From positions 1 to 64,000 of the forward strand of contig JAIYBC010000016.1 of the NCBI GenBank assembly GCA_027488845.1: a stretch of DNA of 64,000 bases, written 5' to 3'. Positions 25,007-33,222 of this stretch are shown here, piece after piece. The stretch comes from Verrucomicrobiales bacterium. Its GTDB lineage: Bacteria > Verrucomicrobiota > Verrucomicrobiia > Limisphaerales > UBA9464. The notes beneath the pieces are model-generated. The model had not been told where the DNA came from, searched no databases, and saw only the letters and a program-made list of their open reading frames with translations. Within the stretch, counting starts at the first letter, position 1; every line of letters begins with the position of its first letter. A program made the position numbers and the translations under genes.

Positions 25007-27007
25007 TCAGGAGCGGCGTTCCCGGATCGAGGCGAGGATGTCGGCGACGACCTCCTGCCGCGGCTTGGCCCCGATGTTCCCCTTGCCGTGGAGGCGCACG
25101 CTGACGGCGCCGGCTTCGAGGTCGCGCTGGCCGACCACGAGCATGGTGTGGACCTTGGCGCTCTCGGCGTCGGCGATCTTGGCCTTCACCGGATTCGGCC
25201 CGAGGTCGCCTTCCACGCGGACGAACTGGTTCCGGAGCTCGGACACAATCGAACGGGCATAGTCCACGAGCGCAGGTTCGTCGTTGAGGGTGAGGACACG
25301 GACCTGTTCCGGGGCGAGCCAGAGCGGGAAGTTGCCGGCGTAGTGCTCGATGAGGAACCCGATGAACCGCTCGTGGGTTCCGAGGGGCGCCCGGTGGATG
25401 CAGAGAGGAGTCTTCTCCGTGTTGTCGCGGTCCCGGTAGGTCAATCCGAAGCGCGCAGGCACGGCGAAATCGACCTGGTTGGTCGCGATGGTGAACTCCC
25501 GCCCGATGGCGCTCCAGACCTGGACGTCGATCTTGGGTCCATAGAACGCGGCCTCGTTGGCCACCTCGACGAAGTTGATACCGGATTCCACCAACACCTG
25601 ACGGACCATGTCCTCGGTCTTCTTCCAAAGCTCGGGCTCGTTGACGAACTTCTGTCCGAGCCGGGCCGGATCGTGGGTGCTGAAACGCATCTGGTAGCGG
25701 TCGAGCCCGAAGATCTTGAAGTACTTCAGGTACATCTCGTTCACCGCCCGGAACTCGTCGGCGAACTGCTCCGCGGTGCAGTACAGATGGGCGTCGTTCA
25801 TGTTCATCGAACGCACACGCATCAGCCCGAAGAGTTCGCCGGACTGCTCGTACCGGTAACAGGTGCCGTACTCAGCCAACCGCAGCGGCAGATCCCGATA
25901 GCTGCGGGGCTCGGCCGCGAAGATGCGATGGTGGTGTGGGCAGTTCATCGCCTTGAGGTAGTATCGGCCGCCGAGGAGCGAGATCTCGGTTTCCAGTCGC
26001 TGGACGTCCTGGCGGATCTGTTCCCGGGTCAATCCGCTGGTGTTGGCCCCGATGGCGTTCGAAAGTCCTTCGTCGAGGCGAAGGAGGTCCGCCCGCTTCT
26101 CCATGAGATCATCGCGTCTCGCCCGTTCGTCCTCTTCCAACATCTCCATGGGCGGGAACATCGACTCGGCGTAGTAGGGAAGGTGGCCCGAGGTGCGGTA
26201 CATCTTTTCCTTCGCCAAATGGGGCGTCTTGACGCGGACATACCCGGCTTGGAACTCGGTCTCCTTGGCCAGGCGTTCCAATTCCTCCACCAGGACGGTT
26301 CCCTTGGGCAGCCAAAGGGGTAGGCCGGGTCCCACGTAATCGGCGTCCATCGCGAAGAGTCCCATTTCGGCGCCGATTCGACGATGATCCCGTTTCCGGG
26401 CCTCCTCCTGCATCTTCAGCCACGCCTCGAGCTCCTCCTTGTTCTTGAAGGCGGTGCCGTAGAGGCGTTGGAGCTGCGGGTTCTTCTCGTTCCCCCGGAA
26501 GTACGCGCTGGCGACCTTGAGGATCTTGATCGCACCGGGTTTCACGTTTCCGGTCCGCATCACGTGGGGACCCGCGCAGAGGTCCACGAACTCGCCGTTC
26601 TGGAAGAAGCTGATCGCCTCGCCCTCGGGGATGTCTCCGAGACGCTCCACCTTGAACTTCTGTCCCTTGGACTCGAAGTAAGCCCTCGCTTCATCGCGGG
26701 TCTGGACGGTCTTTTGGAACACCTGGTTTTCCTTGATGACCTTCCGCATCTCCTCCTCGATGCGAGGGAAGTCTTCGGGTGTGAAGCGGTGTTGCAGGTC
26801 GAAATCGTAGTAGAAGCCCTCGGCGGTGGGCGGGCCGATGTCGAGCAGGGCATCCGGCCAGATCCTCAGCACCGCGGTGGCCAAGATGTGGGCGCAGGAA
26901 TGGCGGATGCGTTCCAGTTCACCCATCTGATCGCGCTGCTCCAGCGTCTTGCGTTCAACCTCGGACTTGGCGGCCTGGAGGGAAGGGGAAGGGGTTGGTT
27001 CTTGCAT
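25007..27007 (-). CDS. thrS: threonine--tRNA ligase, TGS-less with insertion
   Basis: ThrRS charges tRNA-Thr and edits mischarged Ser. The 666-residue protein is read from the ATG at 27007; the upstream frame is not conserved. It lacks the N-terminal TGS domain and goes almost directly into the editing domain (HSCAH at 36-40, CAGPH at about 144). The class II catalytic core shows NCPHH, the motif 2 region RYEQSGELFGLMRVRS with MNMNDAHLYC where most ThrRS have FTQDDAHIF, then the C-terminal anticodon domain. A charged, helical insertion of about 60 residues (about 288-347) lies between MFPPM and YLKAMNCP. The missing TGS and the insertion set it apart from E. coli ThrRS. Confidence 0.95.
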   Translation of the reverse strand: MQEPTPSPSLQAAKSEVERKTLEQRDQMGELERIRHSCAHILATAVLRIWPDALLDIGPPTAEGFYYDFDLQHRFTPEDFPRIEEEMRKVIKENQVFQKTVQTRDEARAYFESKGQKFKVERLGDIPEGEAISFFQNGEFVDLCAGPHVMRTGNVKPGAIKILKVASAYFRGNEKNPQLQRLYGTAFKNKEELEAWLKMQEEARKRDHRRIGAEMGLFAMDADYVGPGLPLWLPKGTVLVEELERLAKETEFQAGYVRVKTPHLAKEKMYRTSGHLPYYAESMFPPMEMLEEDERARRDDLMEKRADLLRLDEGLSNAIGANTSGLTREQIRQDVQRLETEISLLGGRYYLKAMNCPHHHRIFAAEPRSYRDLPLRLAEYGTCYRYEQSGELFGLMRVRSMNMNDAHLYCTAEQFADEFRAVNEMYLKYFKIFGLDRYQMRFSTHDPARLGQKFVNEPELWKKTEDMVRQVLVESGINFVEVANEAAFYGPKIDVQVWSAIGREFTIATNQVDFAVPARFGLTYRDRDNTEKTPLCIHRAPLGTHERFIGFLIEHYAGNFPLWLAPEQVRVLTLNDEPALVDYARSIVSELRNQFVRVEGDLGPNPVKAKIADAESAKVHTMLVVGQRDLEAGAVSVRLHGKGNIGAKPRQEVVADILASIRERRS

Positions 27008-27406
27008 GGAATGGAAGCTCTGGGTTCTCGGCCCTCTCTCCGGTCTGTGTGTGGCAGAACTGAGGGCCGTGATCTGATTTCGGTTCGGTTGAAGACGGTT
27101 CGGAAGCGGAGCCAAAAAACGAAAACGCCCCGGACCTGATGGTGCGAGGCGTTCTGGCGTCCGACAGGGTGAACCCCGGCCAGACGCTATCGGGTTGTCG
27201 AATCGTTGGAGCCGTTGCTCACGTCGTCATTAGGCCTCCAGAGGGCTCCCGGAGGCAACGCGAAACTCCCTGGGGATGGAGCGTGGCAAGGATCGGAGCA
27301 AACTGAGGCGGTGGCCGACAGTGTCACCGTGAGCAGGTCGACCGATGGAAAACTGGACGCTTTGGAAGGGGGCTCGAGGACGTGTTGTCGCCCCGCCGCC
27401 CACGGT
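27008..27406. other. gap between iscX and thrS
   Basis: This 399-base region lies between two minus-strand genes. It holds one terminator-like hairpin (27113-27153) about 105 bases before the thrS start, so thrS is either separately promoted or attenuated. I looked for a T-box and found none of its conserved elements. No protein-coding frame here is supported. Confidence 0.5.
27113..27153 (-). terminator. possible terminator or attenuator upstream of thrS
   Basis: On the minus strand AACGCC (27153-27148) pairs with GGCGTT (27129-27124), with a smaller ACC/GGT helix in the loop, and is followed by TTTCGTTTTTT. The T-run is strong, the stem only moderate. It may end the iscX transcript or control read-through into thrS. 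Confidence 0.5.
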
Positions 27407-27607
27407 TCACTGACGTTCCTCGAACCAAGCCATCTGGATGTTCTCGAGGATCTTCTCGTTGGAAGCGTCTGCCCGATCCTCGAAGCCCTCCAGCTCGCAC
27501 ACCATCTTGTGCAGCTTGGGAAAACTGAGCTTGAGCGGGTCTTGGTCAGGGAATTTGTCCATGAGCGCCCAAGCCACTTCCTCGGAATCCTTCCACGTCA
27601 GTTTCAT
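27407..27607 (-). CDS. iscX: Fe-S assembly protein IscX
   Basis: This 66-residue acidic protein matches IscX (YfhJ) along its whole length: MKLTWKDSEEVAWAL, then FPKLHKMVCELEGF and DASNEKILENIQMAWFEE. IscX binds the cysteine desulfurase IscS and iron and tunes iron-sulfur cluster assembly. In E. coli it is the last gene of the isc operon; here no isc or suf gene is adjacent, so it stands alone between the PEP-CTERM gene and thrS. Upstream is the terminator of the PEP-CTERM gene, so iscX has its own promoter. Confidence 0.93.
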   Translation of the reverse strand: MKLTWKDSEEVAWALMDKFPDQDPLKLSFPKLHKMVCELEGFEDRADASNEKILENIQMAWFEERQ

Positions 27608-27670
27608 CGTTCAATCAATGTCTCCGGACTTTCGGAACGGCAAGCCACAGTGCGGGGGGGAAATGAAAAA

Positions 27671-27698
27671 AACGGACCGGAGTCGCCTCCGGTCCGTT
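27671..27698 (-). terminator. rho-independent terminator with GNRA loop
   Basis: A perfect 12-bp stem (AACGGACCGGAG / CTCCGGTCCGTT) with a 4-base loop, read on the minus strand as GCGA (a GNRA tetraloop) and followed by a run of T (TTTTTCATTT after TT of the stem). It sits 25 bases downstream of the PEP-CTERM gene stop and is a textbook intrinsic terminator. Confidence 0.92.
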
Positions 27699-27723
27699 TC
27701 CCCAAAATTGAAACCAAATCAGA

Positions 27724-28440
27724 TCAGGCCTTCTTGGCCATCTGACGGCGGCGCCAAATCGTGGCGCCGGCAACCAAGCCGACGAAGCCCATGGCCGCGT
27801 AGGTGCTCGGCTCGGGAACCTCGGTCAAGGAGTAGGTGTAGGTCACGTCCACGGTCGTGGCAGAGCGACCGGCAGCCGTCTGGCCAATGGTCACTTCGCC
27901 AGATCCGACGGCGTTGCCGGAGATCGACAGCGAGGTCACGTTGACAGAGCTGAAGGAGACGGTACCCGTGCCAGTGTAGGCAGCGAGGTTGGCGTCGTTG
28001 ATCGCGCTGGAGGTCGCCGTGAAGACAGGGGTGAAGTGAGGACCAGTCGGAGAGGTCACATTCAGGAGCGAAACCTGCGCAGGAACAGGCGAGTTGACGA
28101 TGGTCAACGGGGCGTTCGCGGATCCGCCGGCACGGGTCACCGTGGCGAAGGCGAGAGTCAAGCTTCCCTGAATGTTGGCCGGCTGGGAAACGCTGGTGAT
28201 GCTGAACTGTCCGAAGGCCTCCAACTGGATGGTGTAGGAGACGCTCAGGAGCGTCGCGCCCGGGATGTTGAACTGCGGAACAGTCAACGAGAGGGTGCCG
28301 TCAAGCGAGCCGTTGCCAGCGCCGGCGGACAGCGGATCTCCACCGACGGTGGATCCGGAGACGGTCTGGGTGAGCTGGGCGAAAGCGGTCGACGCAGTCA
28401 GCGACGCGGCAACAGCAGCAAGGATCAGGTTTTTCTTCAT
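27724..28440 (-). CDS. PEP-CTERM sorting-domain protein (choice-of-anchor E-like)
   Basis: The 238-residue protein starts MKKNLILAAVAA at 28440 and has a signal peptide ending AFAQ. The middle is a Gly/Ser/Thr-rich beta-sandwich region that resembles choice-of-anchor E proteins. The C-terminus is a PEP-CTERM anchor: the VPEPS tetrad, a short hydrophobic helix and a WRRR basic end. Such proteins are exported and processed by an exosortase at the cell surface. No exosortase gene lies in this window. A strong terminator follows. The open frame extends 40 codons upstream without signal-peptide features. Confidence 0.9.
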   Translation of the reverse strand: MKKNLILAAVAASLTASTAFAQLTQTVSGSTVGGDPLSAGAGNGSLDGTLSLTVPQFNIPGATLLSVSYTIQLEAFGQFSITSVSQPANIQGSLTLAFATVTRAGGSANAPLTIVNSPVPAQVSLLNVTSPTGPHFTPVFTATSSAINDANLAAYTGTGTVSFSSVNVTSLSISGNAVGSGEVTIGQTAAGRSATTVDVTYTYSLTEVPEPSTYAAMGFVGLVAGATIWRRRQMAKKA

Positions 28441-28561
28441 TCTAATTTTGGGTCGTTCCCCCTTGGAACGTGCGCCGTGAGGAAACCGTGGGAGCGGAAT
28501 TCTTGCAAGGAACTTTGTAAAAAATCTTTGCCGGCACCGGATGGAGGTTCTCGGAAACACC

Positions 28562-29629
28562 CTAGGTATTCTCCCTGGGGAGCCTTGGCTGGCTTGGTGT
28601 ACGTTCTCCGGTTCCCTCCTGCCGGACGGGCATTTGCAGAACGAGGTTGGCCAGCAGGATCAGGGTGCCGCCCACGATCAGATTCCGGCTCAGGACTTCG
28701 TTGGGGTAGTCGATCCCGGTGCCTTGGGAGATCCAAGACGGGACAAACAGGCAGACCAGACTCGTGAAGACGGGTTCGGTGCAGTAAAGGAGTCCCGCTT
28801 GGGTTGCGCTCACCTTGGGTTGCCAATGGTTGGCGAGCGGGAAGGTCAGGAGCGTGCAAAGCACCGTCAGGAGAGCCAGCAGGGCCGCGGCCTCCTTCGT
28901 GGCGAAGGCGGCGAACAGTCCAACGGCGGCCGGCTTCAATTGGAGCGCGAGCACCCAGCAAACGAGGGACATGGTGGTGAACATCAGGGTCGTGGATTGC
29001 CACGTCCGGTTGTCCCGGAAACGGGGCCTTTCCAGCCAGAGGATCTGCGCCGCGAAAAGCACCGACCCACCGAGGGTCTCCCACTCGCCGCGTCCGAGTT
29101 GCCTTTGGGACCAGGTCAGTCCGGACAGCACGGCCGCCCCGATCACCACCAGCCCGCAGGCCGACATCACGCGGAATCGGGGAAGTCGTCTCTGGACCGC
29201 TGCGGTCCAGAGCGGGATGAGGATCGCATACCCTTGGGTGAGGAAGGCCGACACCGATCCGGAGGTGTAGGCGAGGCCGTCCATCTGGAGGACCAGTCCA
29301 AGGCCGCCGAAAAGACCGATGCCGCCGCCTTGGAGCAGTTCCTCGCGGGTGAACCAGGGTGAAGTCCTCTTGGCGTGCGCGGGGGCCGGCGTCGGGTTGG
29401 ACTTCGCCCTGTGGCGCGCGAGCCATCGGCGGAAACCGATGGCCGCGAGGAAGAACACGGCAGCGATGGAGAACCGGACCGCAACCAGCAGGGTGGAGAT
29501 GAAGAAACTGTCGGCCGCGGGGGCGGAACGCTGTCCCAGGACCTGCAGCGCCTTGAGCAGTGGAAAGCTGAAGGCCCAGAGGGCGCAGGTGCCGACGAGG
29601 ACGAAGCTGGCGATGCGGGCCGGATGCAT
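28562..29629 (-). CDS. EamA/DMT-family transporter
   Basis: The 355-residue protein has about ten hydrophobic helices in two similar halves, the pattern of the drug/metabolite transporter superfamily with EamA domains. Recognisable pieces are ALWAFSFPLLK in helix 1, a GLAYTSGSVSAFLTQGY end to the first half and YCTEPVFTSLV in the second. Substrates of EamA proteins vary and cannot be deduced. The start is ATG at 29629; its upstream region is not a ribosome-binding site but the T-tract of a terminator that ends the prepilin gene. The frame upstream of the ATG runs through that hairpin and is not used. Confidence 0.86.
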   Translation of the reverse strand: MHPARIASFVLVGTCALWAFSFPLLKALQVLGQRSAPAADSFFISTLLVAVRFSIAAVFFLAAIGFRRWLARHRAKSNPTPAPAHAKRTSPWFTREELLQGGGIGLFGGLGLVLQMDGLAYTSGSVSAFLTQGYAILIPLWTAAVQRRLPRFRVMSACGLVVIGAAVLSGLTWSQRQLGRGEWETLGGSVLFAAQILWLERPRFRDNRTWQSTTLMFTTMSLVCWVLALQLKPAAVGLFAAFATKEAAALLALLTVLCTLLTFPLANHWQPKVSATQAGLLYCTEPVFTSLVCLFVPSWISQGTGIDYPNEVLSRNLIVGGTLILLANLVLQMPVRQEGTGERTPSQPRLPRENT

Positions 29630-29638
29630 GAAAAGGAA

Positions 29639-29666
29639 AAACCCGCCGTCCGAGGGCGGCGGGTTT
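29639..29666 (-). terminator. terminator of the prepilin-like gene
   Basis: A 10-bp stem (AAACCCGCCG / CGGCGGGTTT) with an 8-base loop, followed on the minus strand by TTCCTTTT. It sits 43 bases downstream of the prepilin-like stop and ends only ten bases before the EamA start codon, so the hairpin and that start overlap in function. Confidence 0.8.
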
Positions 29667-29708
29667 TGGTAAGGGGGAATCTGGGAGCGGTCGGGCCGGT
29701 CCCCGGGA

Positions 29709-30545
29709 TCACTGGAGGCGGACGGTGGTGTTGTCGGCCATCCATCGGACGTCGACCCAGGAGTCGCCGGCCGGGGCATTGAGTTGGACGAGCGTGCCAC
29801 GACCGTAGGTCACCTTGGCCTTGCCGATCTTGCTGCCGACCCAGCGTCGGACCTCGGCGTGGTTGTCGGCGAAGGTCAGCGCGGCGCCACCGGCGGCGTA
29901 GGAAGCGGGGAAGTCGATGATCTGGGCGGTGCCGATGGCCTGGGCGCCGGTGCAGGCGTTGGCGAAGGCTCCGTCATTGATGCTGTCCGGATGCTCGTCG
30001 ATGGTCACCCAGGTGTTGGAAGGACGGTCGATCTGGCTCTCCTTCTGGTAGGTGCGCCAGACGCGTTGGCTCTGGTTGTAGGTCTTGTCCAGCCATTCGC
30101 CGAAGCCGAAGACCTGGCTCATCGAGATCGAGCGGATGCGCGGCGTCAACCGGCCTTGGTAGGTGACCTTGGAGAGGTCGAACGGCGAACGGAAGATCTC
30201 GAAGCTCTGGCCGACGTGCTTGAACATCGGGCTGTTGGTGATGTAGCGCGGGTTGGCTGAATCCGCGGAGTAGTCAAGGTTGCCCTCCATCCAGTTCGGC
30301 CGACCGGCGAGACCGCCTTGGGCGGCGACGAGGGTGTCGTTGTTGTCGGTGGAGTAGAGCGTCCAACCGAGGGCGAGCTGTTTGCCGTTGCTGATCGACT
30401 TGGTCAGCATCGCCTTGGTCTTGGCCTTGCCCAAAGCCGGCAGAAGCATGCCAGCGAGAATCGCGATGATGGCGATGACCACGAGCAACTCGATCAGGGT
30501 GAAGCCGCCGGGGCGGCGATTCGATGAGAGAGCAGGAAGTTTCAT
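29709..30545 (-). CDS. prepilin-type secreted protein
   Basis: This 278-residue protein has the type IV prepilin leader ([19 protein letters not shown], cleaved before F by PilD-type peptidase) followed by the hydrophobic helix typical of type II secretion pseudopilins. The long C-terminal domain with [11 protein letters not shown] fits the DUF1559/type II secretion-like family greatly expanded in Planctomycetota and Verrucomicrobiota, found as isolated genes rather than in a gsp or pil operon. A TTGACT box lies about 40 bases upstream of the ATG, but its -10 is poor. A terminator follows. Function unknown. Confidence 0.88.
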   Translation of the reverse strand: MKLPALSSNRRPGGFTLIELLVVIAIIAILAGMLLPALGKAKTKAMLTKSISNGKQLALGWTLYSTDNNDTLVAAQGGLAGRPNWMEGNLDYSADSANPRYITNSPMFKHVGQSFEIFRSPFDLSKVTYQGRLTPRIRSISMSQVFGFGEWLDKTYNQSQRVWRTYQKESQIDRPSNTWVTIDEHPDSINDGAFANACTGAQAIGTAQIIDFPASYAAGGAALTFADNHAEVRRWVGSKIGKAKVTYGRGTLVQLNAPAGDSWVDVRWMADNTTVRLQ

Positions 30546-30847
30546 GGAAGAACGGGGGAAAACTGTCTCAGCGAGACCATACAGTCAACCGCCCGATGGT
30601 TTCGGAATCGAGGTTTCCGTCTTGAACCGGGAACCGGAGTGTCCAGGTCGCAGGATGGAGCGGAACGGTTGGGTGGCCAAAGAGAGGCCGGAAACGGTGA
30701 TTGCCGGGATGCGGTCTCCCGATTGTTGCCGCTGTGCTGTTTCGAAAAGGCCGGAAATCGGCCCAAATCCATCGATGGGATCATTTTCTGACAAAAATCC
30801 GTTGCAACGTGGACGCCCATTACGCAACTTCCGCGCCGCATTTGGTA
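30546..30847. other. gap before the tRNA pair
   Basis: This 302-base segment lies between the divergent prepilin-like gene and tRNA-Pro. It should hold the promoter of the tRNAs. A TTGCAA box at about 30802 and a CTGACA box at 30788 are visible, but neither has a good -10 at the right spacing. No ORF here is supported. Confidence 0.45.
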
Positions 30848-30924
30848 CGGGGCGTAGCGTAGCCTGGTAGCGCGCTTGTTTCGGGTACAAGAGGTCGTGA
30901 GTTCGAATCTCACCGCCCCGACCA
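30848..30924 (+). tRNA. tRNA-Pro(CGG)
   Basis: A 77-base cloverleaf with acceptor stem CGGGGCG/CGCCCCG, T-loop sequence GTTCGAATC and a CCA end encoded in the DNA. The anticodon loop TTCGGGT places CGG as anticodon, reading CCG proline codons, which should be very common in this GC-rich genome. Confidence 0.95.
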
Positions 30925-30983
30925 TCTTTGCGACGATCCGAAAGGGTTGTGACCTCCCGGGTAGCGATACCTCGGAACAACAT

Positions 30984-31068
30984 GCGCACGTGGCGGAATT
31001 GGCAGACGCGCTACTTTGAGGTGGTAGTGCCGTAAGGCGTGCAGGTTCAAGTCCTGCCGTGCGCACCA
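30984..31068 (+). tRNA. tRNA-Leu(GAG)
   Basis: An 85-base class II tRNA with long variable arm. Acceptor stem GCGCACG/CGTGCGC, anticodon stem CTACT/GGTAG with loop TTGAGGT, so the anticodon is GAG, reading CUC/CUU leucine codons. The variable arm (GTGCCGTAAGGCG region) and GGTTCAAGTCC T-arm are intact; CCA is encoded. It lies 59 bases after tRNA-Pro and both probably share a transcript ended by the hairpin that follows. Confidence 0.95.
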
Positions 31069-31073
31069 ATCTC

Positions 31074-31104
31074 GGCCTCCGATCTTCGGATCGGAGGCCT
31101 TTTT
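31074..31104 (+). terminator. terminator of the tRNA operon
   Basis: An 11-bp perfect stem (GGCCTCCGATC / GATCGGAGGCC) closed by a TTCG (UUCG) tetraloop and followed by TTTTT. It begins five bases after the tRNA-Leu CCA end: a strong intrinsic terminator. Confidence 0.95.
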
Positions 31105-31232
31105 GTTCTGTGCCGGTTGACGGCTCCGGCGTGGCCTTCCACGGCTCCCCAAGCGCGTCCGGGTTGCCTGATCCGCCTTTTGCCGGGACTCCCGCGTTGC
31201 CTCCGGAGCCGTCGCCTGTTCCCGTTGGACCG

Positions 31233-32351
31233 ATGTCGGGAACGTTTCAAGAATGGATGAAGGCCTGCCGATTTCCGGCGCTTTACCTGTTGCTTTGGAC
31301 GCTCCTGGGACTGGCGTTTGCCGGGCAGCATTTCCTGAAGTCGGCGAAGCTGGGGGATACGATCCCATGGCGTTGGGCCATCGAGGGTGCATTGGCGGAC
31401 TGGTACCTTTTCGGTGTCCTCGCCTTGCCTTCGTTCTGGCTGGCCCGACGTTTCCATCTTGGCGGACCGGAGTGGCGTCTGCGCATCGCGCTCCACCTCG
31501 TCGGAGGAGCGGTGTTTTCGTTGGTTTGGATCCTCCTCCGGACGCTTCTGGTGGAACCCTTGCTGCCTTCGCGGAGCGGGGGGAAGGCCCTGAACGACCT
31601 GCTTCGATACGTCGTCGTGGCGACCTTTTTCTTCAATACCTTGGTGTACTGGGTGGTGGTGACTGTGGCCCATGCGTTGGCCTACTTCCAAAGCCTACAG
31701 GACCGCGAGAGAAGGTTGTTGGAGATGGAGAACCGGTTGACATCGGCTCGGTTGCAAGCCCTTCAGATGCAATTGAATCCACATTTCCTATTCAACGCGC
31801 TCAACGGCATCGGGACCTTGATGTACCGGGATGTGGACGCCGCGGACCGGATGTTGGTCAAGCTGGCCGGCCTGTTGCGGCATGCCCTCGACCAATCCGG
31901 TCAGCACCTGGTTTCCTTGAAGGACGAATTGTCGTTCCTCGACCGCTATCTCGATCTGGAGCAGATGCGATTCGGGGACCGGTTGACCGTGGTCCGGGAA
32001 ATCGATCCCTCGACGGAATTCGTTCTTGTTCCGAATCTTCTGCTGCAACCGATCGTCGAGAACGCGATCAAACACGGGATCGAACCGAAATTGGACCAGG
32101 GCCGGATCATCATCCGGAGCCGTCGGGTTCCGTCCGGGCATCTGAGGATCGAGATCGAGGACAACGGACGCGGCCTTGTCGGCGACCGTGGACTGGGTTC
32201 CGGTGTCGGCACCTCGAACTGCCAGGCGCGACTTCGGCAGCTCTATGGTGCGGACGGGTCCTTCCGTCTCGAGAAGGCGGTCGGCGGCGGCGTGTTGGCC
32301 GTTGTCCAGTTGCCTTTCCGGATCGGGTCCGGATCCCAAAGCGACGAGTGA
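31233..32351 (+). CDS. LytS/YehU-type sensor histidine kinase
   Basis: The 372-residue protein is read from the ATG at 31233; the frame runs upstream into the tRNA terminator and is not used there. Four membrane helices (about 15-33, 55-72, 83-105, 122-148) form the sensor. A coiled segment leads to a His-kinase domain of the LytS class: H184 in LNPHFLFNALNGI is the phospho-acceptor, followed by the ATPase with VENAIKHGI and DNGRGL. The partner regulator gene starts five bases after its stop. LytS/LytTR pairs often control envelope or carbohydrate functions; the ligand is unknown. Confidence 0.93.
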   Translation: MSGTFQEWMKACRFPALYLLLWTLLGLAFAGQHFLKSAKLGDTIPWRWAIEGALADWYLFGVLALPSFWLARRFHLGGPEWRLRIALHLVGGAVFSLVWILLRTLLVEPLLPSRSGGKALNDLLRYVVVATFFFNTLVYWVVVTVAHALAYFQSLQDRERRLLEMENRLTSARLQALQMQLNPHFLFNALNGIGTLMYRDVDAADRMLVKLAGLLRHALDQSGQHLVSLKDELSFLDRYLDLEQMRFGDRLTVVREIDPSTEFVLVPNLLLQPIVENAIKHGIEPKLDQGRIIIRSRRVPSGHLRIEIEDNGRGLVGDRGLGSGVGTSNCQARLRQLYGADGSFRLEKAVGGGVLAVVQLPFRIGSGSQSDE

Positions 32352-32355
32352 ACCC

Positions 32356-33177
32356 ATGCCCAACACCAAGACCGAATCTGGACAGCCCGCGAACCTGATG
32401 CAGGTTCCGCCCATGCCGCCGATCCGCGTCCTGATCGTGGATGATGAACCCTTGGCCCGGGAAAAGATCCGGACGCTCCTGACCCGGGCGACCGGATTCG
32501 AGGTGATCCTGGAATGTGCGAATGGCGAGGAGGCCTTGATTGCGATCCGGAGGGAACGGCCCGAACTGGTCTTCCTCGACGTCCAGATGCCGGGCTTGAC
32601 CGGCATCCAGGTGCTGGAGCGTCTGGGGGCGGAGGCGCCGCCGGCGGTGGTGTTCGTCACCGCATTCGACCAATACGCGGTTCGTGCCTTCGAATTCCAC
32701 GCGGTCGACTATCTGTTGAAGCCCGTCGACCGCGAACGCTTCCAAATGGCCATGGAACGTGTCGCCAAACGCCTGCGGAGCCACAAACCCGACGACATCC
32801 ACGCCAAACTCGGTGCCATGCTCGCGGACATGAAGGCCGGCGCCAAGCAGCCGGAGCGGATCCCGATCAAGAACAACGGGAAGATCCTTTTCATCAGCCT
32901 TTCCGAAATCGACTGGATCTCGAGTGCCGACAACTACGTCGAGCTCCATGTCGGCACCCATTCCTATCTGCTTCGGGAGACGATGAACTCGATCTCACAG
33001 CGTCTTCCTCCCGAGCAATTCGTCCGCGTGAGCCGTACGGCGATCGTGGCGGTGAACCGCGTACAGGAGTTGCAGCCGCTTTTCCACGGGGAGTACTCGA
33101 TCAACCTCAAGAACGGGGTCAAGGTCACCCTGAGCCGCAGCCATCGGGATCAACTGCCCCGCCTTGGCGTCCGCTGA
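32356..33177 (+). CDS. LytTR-family response regulator
   Basis: The 273-residue protein has an N-terminal receiver domain (about 22-140) with VDDEP, phosphorylation site D75 in FLDVQMPG, and the KPVDRER segment after the conserved Lys. The C-terminal LytTR DNA-binding domain (about 165-270) has the typical IPIKNNGKILFI, SSADNYVELH and VSRTAIVAVNRV segments. It is the cognate regulator of the upstream LytS-like kinase and is co-transcribed with it. The gene could start at a later ATG (residue 15 or 20), since the first 20 residues are not conserved. Confidence 0.94.
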   Translation: MPNTKTESGQPANLMQVPPMPPIRVLIVDDEPLAREKIRTLLTRATGFEVILECANGEEALIAIRRERPELVFLDVQMPGLTGIQVLERLGAEAPPAVVFVTAFDQYAVRAFEFHAVDYLLKPVDRERFQMAMERVAKRLRSHKPDDIHAKLGAMLADMKAGAKQPERIPIKNNGKILFISLSEIDWISSADNYVELHVGTHSYLLRETMNSISQRLPPEQFVRVSRTAIVAVNRVQELQPLFHGEYSINLKNGVKVTLSRSHRDQLPRLGVR

Positions 33178-33222
33178 AATCCGGGTCCCGGAAGAAATCC
33201 CGGCCGCCAACGGTTTCCCTTC

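Noticed and set aside
24984-25628. N-terminal extension of the protease-TPR gene into thrS
   Set aside because: It would overlap thrS by 600 bases and bury the lipoprotein signal in the middle of the protein.
27008-27406. T-box or other riboswitch upstream of thrS
   Set aside because: No T-box core (TGGNACCGCG-type) or antiterminator pairing found; only one hairpin with T-run.
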